NCBI GenBank assembly: GCA_019022495.1
Contig: JAFEKR010000041.1
Coordinates: 248,001 to 312,000, forward strand
Direction: 5' to 3'
Length of the DNA: 64,000 nucleotides
DNA from: Epichloe hybrida
Lineage: Eukaryota; Ascomycota; Sordariomycetes; Hypocreales; Clavicipitaceae
Shown one piece after another: positions 12,321 through 23,534 of this stretch. Below the pieces are notes generated by a model that was not told the origin of the DNA, made no database searches, and saw nothing but the letters and a program-made list of their open reading frames with translations. The translations under genes and the position numbers were made by a program. Each line of letters opens with the position of its first letter. Position 1 is the stretch's first letter.

Positions 12321-13444
12321 TGTGAAGAGACTGCGCAGGAGGCCAGAACGCGAAGCCGGGGACGCTGAGATCAATCACGTTGGCCGAAGATGGCTGCAGA
12401 GGGCTGCAGAGGGCTGGGCGACTACGTCAGCAGCCGGCTCGAGTCCAGCTTCCGGCTCCTCGACGCCCTCCAGACCGACCGTGCGACGGATGGCGGAGTG
12501 GTATCCCTGCAGCGAAGGCTGCGTAGAGCGTGGGTGGGTGATGAGGAGGATGTCGGTCGATTTAGGTTGGAACCAAGTCAAGCAAGTGCTCACTCGTCTT
12601 GGGTTGATGATGGTCGGTGATGGCTGATGATGCGCGACGATGCTTGGAGCCAGCGCTTCGGTTTCGCGATGATGACGGCCAGCGATGACTCGGGGAACTG
12701 GAAGCGACGAACTTGTGGGCGCAGGCAAAGGTAAGGTGGGCACTTTGTGTGTGGTAATAATGGGTTGGTGTGGGAGTTGGTGGGAGCGGGTGGGAGCGGG
12801 AGCAGGAGAGCGGGATGGAAATGAAAGCGGAAGCCTTGCGTTGCGTTGCGTTGCGTTGCGGGCGCTGCGGGTCAGTTGGTTTCCGGCCTGCAGGTGGTGG
12901 GCGTGGTGGGCGTGGTGGGCGTGGTGGGCAGGCAGGGCACTGAACAATGCCTAATAATAGCCTGTAGGACTACGGACTACGGACTATGTACGTACATATG
13001 TATGTACGCGCGGACTAATGCATGTACACGTACATGTACATTCCCGTCACATTTCTTCGCCCCAAACTCACCTCGACACCCCAATAAGCTGGCAATCTAA
13101 AGTACCTTGATTGATTGCATGCCAGCAGCACTCCATATGCCCTCCCAGTCCATCTGAACCACTTCCACGAATCAGTCGGCGTCGTATCAACACAAAGATG
13201 CATCAAACCAACTACAAACTCCCTGCTAATACCAAGCAAGAACGATGATGCGGACCCACAACCCGATAAAACCATCACCACCCAAAATTTCCATCGTCAT
13301 CAGCAAGCCAAGCCCCATCGATCCCCCTTCAAAAACCACAACCAACCACCCAAATTTAGCTCCCCCAACGCACCCTCCACCCTGGACAATTCCGTCTGCC
13401 CATCCCGAATCTCGAATACACAGCAGCTAATTCAATTCCACCAG
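12321..13444. other. Divergent intergenic region RhoGAP/TIM9
   Basis: About 1.1 kb holds the RhoGAP promoter and the 5' UTR and first exon of TIM9. Features seen are a TTGCG pentamer array at about 12836-12860, a 9-bp GTGGTGGGC array at about 12896-12930, and TACATATGTATGTACG-type palindromic repeats at about 12985-13040. From about 13050 the plus strand becomes CA/CT-rich, as in fungal 5' UTRs. No other gene is supported. Confidence 0.6.
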
Positions 13445-13759
13445 GTTAACACAAACCGAGCAGCGCACGCTAGAGCAGCGCATGCAAAAGCGCCAAGTAA
13501 AGGAGTTCATGGGCGTACGTATCCCCCCCCCCCCTCCCCCAATCCTAAGCTAACGTATTTCCTCCCAAAGGCCTTTGGCGGCCTCGTAGAACACTGCTTC
13601 ACCTCGTGCGTCGACGACTTCACTTCCAAGGCTGTATCGACCCGCGAAAACGGCTGCATCAACCGCTGCGTGCTCAAGTGGATGGCTACGCAGCAGCGCG
13701 TGAGCGATCGCTTCCAGGAACACAATGCGCAGCTCACGCAGCAGATGCAGAATAAGTGA
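13445..13759 (+). CDS. TIM9: Mitochondrial small Tim chaperone TIM9 (first exon unresolved)
   Basis: Tim9 forms the Tim9-Tim10 hexamer that escorts hydrophobic precursors across the intermembrane space. Two exons are supported: 13445-13514 and 13571-13759 (intron 56 nt, branch CTAAC). The first reads LTQTEQRTLEQRMQKRQ. The second carries the twin CX3C motif CFTSC...CINRC, which forms the two disulfides, within EHCFTSCVDDFTSKA. The protein ends MQNK. A branch-like CTAAT and CAG acceptor just before 13445, and an in-frame stop upstream, mean that the initiator codon sits in a short upstream exon ending in phase 2. I could not find it with confidence. ATGTACAC at about 13020-13030 before a GTACAT donor is one weak candidate. 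The visible part is 85 residues. Confidence 0.9.
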   Translation, partial: VNTNRAAHARAAHAKAPSKGVHGRTYPPPPSPNPKLTYFLPKAFGGLVEHCFTSCVDDFTSKAVSTRENGCINRCVLKWMATQQRVSDRFQEHNAQLTQQMQNK

Positions 13760-14434
13760 TGTGCCTCGATGGGACGGAACCGCGTGTGAACTGGGGTTGA
13801 GAAGCACCGAAGACTTGGGAAGCGTTGGGACCGTGAAGAGGAGGATTTTTCTTCTGCTGGAACAGCCCGTAGGTGTAGGGCATGTATGATAACAGCGAGG
13901 AGCGCAACATTGTTCCTGGGACATGGGACACATGGGCGCTGGGATAAGCATCTGTTTCGATTAGATGGGCTGTACTTGTATGGAAGCAATGGGATAAGTC
14001 GCACAATCGGGGCGGGATCTAGCAGTGTCATACTGTCATAGTGCGTGGTCCTGCCTTGTTGAAAATCCGCCGAGAAAATCTCCATCTCTTGCATGACGCA
14101 AGCCCTTTCTCATTGCAATCACTGGTTCCGCGCGCGTCAGCTGACTGACTGCACGTCTTGTCAACATCTTGGTTTAATATGCCATGTATATATATCAGAC
14201 TCGCCACACTTGTCTCGAATTTTACAAGAAATTACTCTTATATAATGCGGCCCATTTTATTCCAACGCCTGGTCCCAGTACGTCCCGTCATGTATCAAAA
14301 TGCTCCTCTTCACTGCCCAATAACGTCATCTTTGCTTCTCTCTGAATTCCCCGGTGCCAGAATAAAAGAAACAACAACGATGATCCACCCACGCCGATAC
14401 TTGGGCCAACCACCAGTCCAATTCGGGTTCTGCT
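13760..14434. other. Convergent intergenic region, no gene seen
   Basis: This is the 3' flank of TIM9 and of NUP188. It presumably holds both 3' UTRs. Frames across it are shadows without similarity that I recognise. Confidence 0.6.
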
Positions 14435-17400
14435 TCAACTCTCAAGCTCTTCACTCAGAACGTCTCTTACCGTCTCGAGCTGCGAGACCACCTTTTCCTC
14501 CAGTATGTTCTCACTGCCACCCGCCGACCCCGGTTCTCTGCGAGTATTTTTCCAGTCTGTTTCGCGGGTTCCCAACGGCAACAGCCGCTCTTTGAGTAAC
14601 CTCTTACTCGACAGCCAGAATTCGACATTCTCCAGGACACTGGTTGTGTCCCATTCAATGTTTGGGATGTCTCTGTTATTGTTTGCTCGCAATGCCGAGA
14701 TGACTCTGGTGAGCAGCGCCAAGGAGTGTATCTCAGAAGCCGCTAGCAGAGTGAGATATTGCGGTGAAGAGTTTGATCTCGTTCGAGATGCCCCGGGTGC
14801 CTCGAAGCGATCCGCACTGGCATCTAGCAGGTGAGAGAACTGATTCAGCACATAGGTGATTTCAGGGGCGAGAGTGGCGCCAAGAGCTGCGAGCAGGTTG
14901 AGCATCAGCGGCAAGAACCCCTTTACCCAGATGGCATAGCATCTTTGTGCGACGGGCGTGTCTGCCAAAGGGGAGACTGTGGATCTGAGCATGTACTTGG
15001 CCAGATTTGCGGACAGTAAACTGCTGAGAACACCATCACAGGCCAATTGCTCAGCGACCAGGGGCAGGGTCGAGAGCTCCAGCAGGAAAAGGACGCTTAG
15101 TTCGCCATAAACCGGGTCGCCTTGATGTGCCAATCTGTCGGCCCACGAGAACAAAGAAGTGGCTGCATTGACCACGTCGTGTGCTGCCATGATGTTCAAA
15201 ATCTGTGTTTGGGACTGATCCATGTTCGGTAGGCTCAGACAGGCTTGCAGGATAGCCGTCAACAAAGCCAGATCCTCTGGGGAAATCTCAGAGTCATTGT
15301 CGTGAACAAGGCTCACGAGCATGCGGAATCCCTTTCCAACCACATGATCCAGGAGGTTGAGCACAGTCTGTGTCACTGTGACCGTTGAGCCGCCTAGATC
15401 CACCGCTGAATTGGAAACACCCTTGTTTGCGGAATGGTGATATGATCTGAGAGTGACAAACAAGGATTTCAGCAGCGTGCGATAGTAAGCGATGGATTCT
15501 TTGCCAAATGGTTCTTGAACGCCGTGAATTGTTCCAACAAGGGTGCCGAGCAATTGGTTGATGTCCTGTACAGCAACCGACAGCTTGGCAAGCCTCTGGA
15601 CCAAGACCAAGGCCAAGCTTGCCCGTGCGTCAATTAATTTGACAAATATACTCTCAGATCCAGGCACGCCTTGGTTCGCGTTCAAGCACTGTTGCGCAAC
15701 TTGGAGCATTTGCTTCGCCACAGTTTCGTTGTCTGGTAGGCTGGTGCTTAATTCAACCAACAAGAATTCCCAGGCATGGAATAAGGCCTGGAAAGATATT
15801 GATTAGGGGGCGCGACGCGGCAGATGAGGCATGGAAGGGGCAAGAAAGAAACTTACGATCTGAGCATCCACCAACGACAGGTTTGCATTTGCTAGCTCCA
15901 TCTCGTATTTGAACCCATTATCCTTTCGCCCAAGCCAACCAGGATCATACCTCAGCATGTGGTCAGCTCGCTCTACGTCATAGTAGTAGTTTTTGCCCAA
16001 TTCTCGAGGTTCCAGCAGTGTTCGCTTGAAGTTGTCTAGTGAGCAGCCCGCGTATTTGTTGGAAAAGTTTTTGGCAAAATTATTGTGCAGAGATTTGTTG
16101 TACCCTGCCACCTCCACTCCATCACGCAGGTAGTAATCCAGGTCTGCAACAAGGCTCTTTGCCAATGCATCTGGCCCGCCCTGATGTCTTGAATGATACA
16201 GTTGCATGGCTAAAGTCTCAGCAACATAGGCCGCAATCCTGGCGTCAATGCTCGTCCGGATGGCATCGGTTTTGACTGTCAAGTGCGATGGTTTGAGATC
16301 GCGAACATAAGCCCGCAGTCCATCAACGTAGGAGGTGTCTTTGAGAAGGGTAAATATCGTCCAGGGCCAGTAGTTCTGGGCTGAGGCGACAAAGTCCAAT
16401 ATGGCCAAGGATTCTTTCGCTTCAAGTTCTTTCAGCTTCTTCAGCTTCCTGAGCGCTGTTGCAAAGACCGAGTCCGCCGAGAGCTCGCTCTTTTTATTGT
16501 CTTGCTTCATAGCTTCCCGCGGGGTTTGCCCGGTTAACAGACAGTTTGACATCCATTGCTGCTTGTTGCGGAGAATGGAAGAGAAGAATCTCCATATTGT
16601 GCCAACCTCCAAAGCCAGATTGAAAGGCCGGCCGAGATACGCTAGAACTTGGAGGAAGGACTTGGAGACTTGAGGTCCCAGATATCCAAGAAGTGATGGG
16701 GGATCTGACGCGTCAGAGGCTGCATTGACCACGAGCGCTTCAAGCAGATTAATAGACGCAGCTCTGAACATGTCAGATGCAGCACACAAGCGGGCCAAAA
16801 GAGTAGAACTTTTGAAGAGATATGTCTCAATCATGGCCGACGACTTTTCCAAGTATTTCGCGGCCCGTAGGAGGGTGCTTGAGAAGCGCAGCATGGAGTT
16901 TGTCTGACGCAAGGCAATCGAGTTGCGGGTAGGGTAAATTGTTGTGTCGGCCCTTGTGAAGGCTGTGATGAGCGAGGAGAGTATGGGCTGGAATCGAAGT
17001 GTGCCGCTTGCTGGCGTCATAAAACAGTCGATGATGTAGGAGGCCGCTGGGCGTAGGCAGGAAACAAGGCAGTCAGAATTCGGTGACTCGCCCATGCTGT
17101 AGCTATATACCACCAGTTTGTCCAGAACAGGAACAACGCTATCCAGTAACGACGTGCGACTGTTTTCTGTATCGAAGCGCCAAGTGGATGTGCTCTCGAA
17201 CACGTCTACCGAAGCGTGTGCGATGGCCATGCCAACTTTAGCCAGCACCTTGTCTGCTGTGCCCAGCCAAGGATTCAACTCTGTCTTTTGTCTGGAGGCA
17301 AGTTTGTTTCCTGCCCGACGCTGGACAGCTGAGGTCATGGCAGTGTCAATTAGCTCGGAAAATAGCAGGAGTGTTGACTTTAAGAACTCGAATCTCTCCG

Positions 17401-20118
17401 AAACGAGGTCGAGATTGCCCGTGATCTTGGCCAACTTGCCTGCTCTCGACTCGGAGTTGAGCATTTCACTTCGTGCCAAGTAGGACCATACCCGACTCGG
17501 CTGGGAGGGCAGAATTGAATGCAGAAACTTGACACATGCAGTCAATACATTGATGGCAGCCTCCTCGCTCAAGGCGAGTTCATCTTGCATAAAGTAGTCC
17601 ATGGTTTCACATATGACAGTAACGACATCCTTACCGCCGCTGATGTGTTTGCTCATTTCGGCCAAGAGGTCACTCTCCTCGAGGACAAGACTCAGACTGG
17701 ACCGTGGGCCCGAGCGCAGATACTCCATTCGAAAGAGCGTGGCAAAAAGTGAAATGACTTCAGCAATCTCTTCTGGCTGGAGCATGCCCAATTCACATCT
17801 GTAACCCTCCTTGGCGAGGTTGATCTCGAGCTGTCGTCCAAGTAAAGACAACGATGAGTGAGGGTAATCCATGAGAACCACTCTGCCAGTATCAGTGATG
17901 AATCTCCCATAACTTCCGATAGGAAGTCTGTAAGCATCGTCCTCGATGTACCGTCTACTCCACGAGGAAGACAAGGCTATGAGCGGGACTTCCTCCAAAA
18001 GGACGAATGCATTGGTGTTCTCGTCTTCTTGGACCAGTTCATATGCCTGGAAAGAATCTGGAAGCGTGAAGGTTATTGTCGGAGTGGCTCTCAGCAAAGA
18101 TAGGATGAAGTCGGATCTATTTTGGTCGGATGAGTCGCTAGCGGCAGTACAGAGAGCTCTGCACATGCCGATGAATGGAAGAAATTCGTATGGGTATCGA
18201 TCGAGTGCCTGCTGAAAATAAAATTCCATGGTGTATTCATCTTGTAGCATGCTTGTCAGGACATCTTGTGACACAGCCAGTTCCTGTTCTGGCAGCAGTT
18301 GCCAATAGTCCCGGCCTTGAGATAACTGGGCAAGAAGAGAGCTGACAGGCTCTGATTGGTATCCCACGAGAGGGTACGAGACCTTGAGAAGTTCGAGGAA
18401 AGTGTGTCTCAGGCGGGCACTTAGCAACGGAGTCATGCTTCCCTCCGCCGATGGTCCCAGACTAGCTGCCATGTTAGCCATGATGTCGAAAACTCTTCCA
18501 TGTGCCGTGGCTCCCGATGCAAGCTGTTCAACAACTTGCTGATCTTTTGCCGACGTCATATTCTCGAGAAAGCCATCAAACTTGGAAGATTCGATTGAGA
18601 ATATACTCCCAGCAGAGTTTCGCCGTGCCATTGGTCGAATTGCACCACCAGATTCAAACGTCTCGCGGGCATTCTGTTGCAGAAGATTGTCTCTCTTTTC
18701 GGTTCGGCTCTGATACGACACGTTCATGCGATGAAGGAGAAGCGTCCATGCGAATATTACCGGCGTCGCACTTTCGCAGTCCATACTTGCCGCATTGATC
18801 ACACTCTTGTGTACTTGTTCTAGCACATCCGACAAAATCAGATAGGAATCATACATGTCATCGGACGGAACTGGGTCCTCTTCCCTTTCAGCCAAGAACG
18901 TCAAGGATCGAGCTGGCTTGAGAAGGCTTATAGAGACGCCCACCGCCAACGTTTTCAAAGGCATCGTCAATTCCCCAATAGCTTCATTAATCTGTGAGAA
19001 AATGTAATCAGTTTTCATTTTTGTCCCCCCCCTCTGGCCCAACGTTGAGGGAGGATACGAACAGGTTGAATGGTGTCAAAAAAGTTGTACATGTCCATGA
19101 GCGAAAACCACTGATTGATCACGCTCGACGGTGGAAAATCAGTACCCAGACTGTCCACTATTTGAAATACGACCGAGAGCGAATGTATAACTTCAGTGAG
19201 CAAAGTCCTTAGCCAATTGAGCTCGATGTCGTCCTGGAGTATTAGTTTGTCGTCGGTGATTGATCTCAGGCCAGCTTCCAAGCTCGTCATGCTCGAGGTA
19301 ACCGTCCTGAGGTAGGCCGAGAGAAACGAAACGCTTTCATCCTTGACGTTTGTTGATGTTTGCAGCTTATAAAGCGGCACCAACTTTTCGCAACCAAGTG
19401 CAAAAATCGGCAATCTCCCGTACAGCCTGATGGATTGCACGTAGTCCATTGTCATCATGTAGTATCGTCGTTCGCTCAGAAAAACGTCAAATAGCCGGCG
19501 CTTTCTGGAGTCGGCCTTTTCGAAGTCGGTGGATATCTCATCAGCATCGAGAGCTGCTCCGGCGCCCAGGTCGTTCATGAAAGACGCCCTGTGACCATTT
19601 TGAATGCCAGCCGCTTCCTGTAGATTCGTCGCATCTTGGGATGACAGCGGCCCGATGAGGTGTAAAGAGGGTCGAGATTGGAGCTCAAGTACAGCAATGC
19701 GCAATGCAGCAACCAAATTAAGTTTTGCGCTCCTGCTCAGCCATTCGACGTCGTCTTGGAGGGACTTGGTGTCGTGTCGCTCAGTCGCTGCCGAGATCAA
19801 GTTGGCCGGAGCTATTCTGGTTTCGAAGTCTTTCTTGGTAGCTTCATTCGGCGGCGCGAAGACAATGGCTGGATCTTTCAAGAGAGTGTGAAAATATTCG
19901 TCGGATAGAAAATCGATTACTTCTGCGCTCCCTTGTCTCCTTCCAGAATCATCAGAAAGCGCCGTAGCGACATGTTCCCAAGACCTGGAGAGTCAAATGT
20001 TAGCAAGAGACTTGACCTAGCAAAGGTGTTTGAGTTGGGAAGCTCACAAAAGCACCCGCTCTCCCGAGAAACAATCTCCCAAGGAGGGAAAGTATTTACT
20101 ATCAGACACCGGCGCCAT
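14435..20118 (-). CDS. NUP188: Nucleoporin NUP188
   Basis: Nup188 is a large alpha-helical scaffold nucleoporin of the inner ring of the nuclear pore. There are four exons: 20118-20048, 19984-19063, 18991-15857 and 15787-14435 (introns of 63, 71 and 69 nt), giving 1826 aa, near the length of other fungal Nup188 proteins. The N-terminus MAPVSDSKYFPSLGDCFSG, the VLLSW junction over intron 1, and segments such as SWRDF-free ALSDDSGRRQG, DEYFHTL and ATPVIFAWTLLLHRMNVSYQ match the Nup188 family rather than Nup192. The rest is continuous helical solenoid with no repeats of FG type. Intron 2 uses a less common GTTCGT donor, which gives a clean phase-0 join QP/INEAIGELTMP. The gene is divergent from the tryptophan gene. 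Confidence 0.9.
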
Positions 20119-20864
20119 TGCCACGAGCGTCAATGAGGTGGCAGTGGCACGCGATGCATCACCTTGGGAAAGATGGGTGACGGGGAGAATGTGATGATGT
20201 TGACGCGCTCCAAGCCACGAACCCAACAATCAACGACCTGCCAATAATAATAGCAGAGAGAAGCAAGCTCATGAACTTTTTTTTGGCTGGAGCTCCAGGG
20301 AGCCGACCACCCCGAAGTTCAGCCGGCTTCCCCCCCCCCCCTCCCCCCCCTGGCAGTGACTTGCAGTGACTTGCAGCGACTTGCGCCAGTAGGAACGGCA
20401 GGACCGGACAGATTTGCGCACTGTGTCCATCGACAACCCTTGCGAGCGGATAAAACCCAACTAACTACATCACTTTAAAAGCGGTAAGTTTCAAGTTCCC
20501 TTGCGGAAACTGCGGTAAAGTCGAATTCATCCATCATGCAGGCACTCACGGATCCGTACTCAATCCTGCGGACTTTAGGCACATGTGGAACGAATAACTC
20601 ACCATTATGCTACTCTGGCCACTTACAGAAATACAGTGCATACAATTGTCGCCAGACTGTGATCTGCGACTTTTTCTCCCATCACTAATGGTCGAGCAGC
20701 GCTCAAAAGCTGGCCCTCGCCGTCATCCGACTGACTCACTTTATCATCGAGCTCAATAACCATCGTTGCCAGCCATACGACTTGGAGCGTGTTGGCGATA
20801 TTTGAGCTTTCTTCAAAAAACAACACAGCCCAGTACAGCTGGCTCTGAAGTCCTCTTTATAAAG
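20119..20864. promoter_or_regulatory. Divergent promoter region NUP188/trpC
   Basis: 746 bp separate the two start codons. It includes C-rich runs near 20330-20350, a direct repeat of the type CAGTGACTTG near 20354-20383, and a perfect TGACTCA motif at 20732-20738. No gene is supported here. Confidence 0.55.
20732..20738 (+). promoter_or_regulatory. Candidate CPC1/CpcA (Gcn4-type) binding site
   Basis: A perfect TGACTCA palindrome core lies 127 bp upstream of the trpC start codon. This is the recognition sequence of the bZIP activator of cross-pathway control (Gcn4 in yeast, CPC1/CpcA in filamentous fungi), which is known to activate tryptophan genes on amino-acid starvation. Assignment is by motif and context only. 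Confidence 0.6.
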
Positions 20865-23226
20865 ATGTCGACTCCCTCTCTGATTGATCATTCACCCCAC
20901 CAGCCTGAGCCGTCACCTCGGGTGGCAACAGCATCAAACGTCATCCTTATCGACAATTACGATTCTTTCACTTGGAACATCTACCAATATCTCGTTCTCG
21001 AGGGAGCTACGGTTCACGTCTTCAGAAATGACGAGATCACTGTGGAGGAATTGGTCAAGAAAAACCCAACACAGCTCATTATTAGTCCCGGGCCAGGCCA
21101 TCCTGCCACCGATTCCGGCGTGAGCAGGGATGCTATCCGACATTTTGCCGGCAAGGTTCCCATCTTTGGTGTATGCATGGGACTGTAAGTGATGGCAAAT
21201 CTCCCGCAGCATCAGCTAGAAACAAAGAAAAATTCACAAATACTAATAGCAGGTAATCAGCCAATGCATATTCGACGTATATGGAGGTAAAGTTGTATCC
21301 GCCGGAGAGTGGTTGCACGGCAAGACTTCGCCACTTACTCACGACTCCAAGGGCGTCTTTGCCGGCTTGGATCAAGGCCTTCCTGTGACTCGATATCACT
21401 CTTTGGCAGGAGCTCATGTGACGCTTCCCGACTGTTTGGAGGTGACGTCTTGGGTGGCCAAGGATGACGGCTCGCCAGGCATCATTCAAGGTGTGCGTCA
21501 CAAGAAATTCGCCGTGGAAGGAGTGCAATTCCATCCTGAGAGCATCCTCACCGCTCATGGGCGCAAAATCATCAAGAACTTTCTGCATATGCAGGGCGGC
21601 ACCTGGGAGGAAAATGAGCAGCCCCAACAGTCGGCATCTTCCAACGGCGCTGCTGTTGCTGCTGAGCCGAAAAAGAGCAACATATTGCAGAGAATTTACA
21701 CACATCGCAAAGCTGCCGTTGCATCTCAAAAGGAGATTCATTCTCAAAAGATGTCCGACCTTCAAGCCGCGTATGACTTGAATTGTGCTCCTCCACAGGT
21801 CCCTTTTGTTGCCCGACTCAAGCAATCGCCGTTCGATGTAGCTCTCATGGCCGAGATCAAGCGAGCATCACCATCCAAGGGCGCATTCGCTCTTGAGATC
21901 AATGCGCCACTGCAAGCGCGAAAGTACGCACTAGCTGGCGCCAGTGTAATTTCAGTCCTGACCGAGCCCGAATGGTTCAAGGGTAGCATCGAGGACCTGC
22001 GTGCCGTCAGACAAGTGCTAGATGGCATGCCAAACAGACCAGCTATCTTGCGAAAAGAGTTCATCTTTGAAGAATACCAAATTCTGGAAGCAAGACTGGC
22101 AGGAGCGGACACAGTCTTGCTGATAGTAAAGATGCTCGACACTGAAGTGCTCGAGCGACTGTACAAGTACTCTCAATCGCTGGGAATGGAACCGTTGGTT
22201 GAGGTGCAAACAGCCGAGGAAATGGAAACCGCAGTGAAGCTTGGTTCAAAGGTGATTGGAGTGAACAACAGGAACTTGGAGAGTTTCGAAGTAGACTTGG
22301 GCACGACTGGCCGATTGCGGAAATTGGTACCCGACAATACGTTGATATGCGCCCTCAGTGGTATCAATAGCCACAAGGATGTGTTGATGTGCAAGAATGA
22401 CGGTGTCAATGCAATCCTTGTTGGCGAGTCAATCATGCGAGCACCAGATGCCAGCGCTTTCATCACAGAGCTTTGCACGGGCTCCAAACCTTCAGAACAG
22501 AAGAAGACACAAGCAAAGCCTCTATTCGTCAAGATTTGCGGGACTCGAAGTGCCGAAGCGGCAAAGCAGGCCGTTGAGTCCAAAGCCGACTTTGTCGGAG
22601 TCTGTCTAGTCCCTGGAACCAAGCGATGCATCTCTCATGAGACAGCACTGGCCATTGCCGACGCTGTACATGCTTCTGGCAACAATCTTGGTGACAGAAT
22701 CGAAGATTCTATCCCAGAGACCAGTGCCACTGATTACTTTGTCACGGCAGCGAACAGGCTCCAAGGCCCAAGAACGCGTCTCGTTGGTGTCTTCCAAAAC
22801 CAGCCGCTGAGTGAGGTCTTGGAGAAGCAGAGACTGTACAATCTTGATCTGGTGCAGCTCCACGGCGACGAGCCCATCGAATGGTCCAAGGTCATTCCCG
22901 TCCCAGTCATTCGAGCTTTCAAGCCTGGTGACGTGGGCATCGGATTGCGCGGTTATCACACAGTACCCTTACTTGACTCTGGTGCCGGTTCTGGGAAGCT
23001 GCTGGACCTATCTGACGTGAAGGCTGCCTTGGAAATAGACGCTGATTTGAGGATCTTCCTGGCCGGGGGCTTGAGCCCAGACAACGTCGCGGAAGCAGTG
23101 AATGCTCTCGGGGAGCTCAGTGGCCGTGTCATTGGTGTCGATGTCAGCAGTGGTGTCGAGGAGGATGGGAAGCAAAGTTTGGCCAAGATTGCTGCTTTCG
23201 TCCAGGCCGCGAAAGCGATTCGATGA
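20865..23226 (+). CDS. trpC: Trifunctional tryptophan biosynthesis protein (GATase / IGPS / PRAI)
   Basis: This fused enzyme supplies the glutamine amidotransferase of anthranilate synthase, indole-3-glycerol-phosphate synthase, and phosphoribosylanthranilate isomerase. The exons are 20865-21184 and 21261-23226 (intron 76 nt with TACTAATA branch, phase 2), giving 761 aa, the length of Neurospora trp-1. The GATase has [23 protein letters not shown], the nucleophile in GVCMGLQCIF (Cys about 104) and [15 protein letters not shown] begins near residue 250 and shows [13 protein letters not shown], a catalytic-lysine motif, and [15 protein letters not shown] sequence. PRAI begins with [13 protein letters not shown] and has LVQLHGDEP and [14 protein letters not shown]. 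The first acceptor-like CAG at 21252 was rejected because it would create an immediate stop. The acceptor at 21260 keeps the frame. Confidence 0.96.
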
Positions 23227-23534
23227 ATATAGAACATGTGTATCTCTAGTTCTCACTCCCCACGGGCAAGACCTTTGCTCCTCACAACCCTTTTCTGCTG
23301 TCGCCCGTAAACCTGTTTCCCGCCAACCGCTCAGCAACTGTCTACACAAATTCCGTCTCTCACCTCCAGCTCTCACAGCACAACCAGCAACAAGTTTCGC
23401 AATCTTCTTGCCCCCCCCCCAAAAATGTCCTCATCTTTATCCCAGTGACGGACCTATCCCTCTTCTCCGTTCAGCATTCCATTTTTCCACCGTCATAAAA
23501 AAGCGGTTTTCAAAGCCTGTCAATCAAGCCAAAC
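23227..23534. other. Intergenic spacer, no gene seen
   Basis: This 308-bp spacer holds the trpC 3' UTR and the promoter of the BRCT-WGR gene. It is pyrimidine-rich near the downstream start, with a C-run at 23410-23419. No specific sites were assigned. Confidence 0.55.

Noticed and set aside
12163..12947. Minus-strand frames upstream of the RhoGAP ATG, including an in-frame TTG start
   Set aside because: The ATG at 12320 is the first in-frame methionine codon and gives a sensible N-terminus. The other frames are Ser/Pro/His-rich noise over microsatellites.
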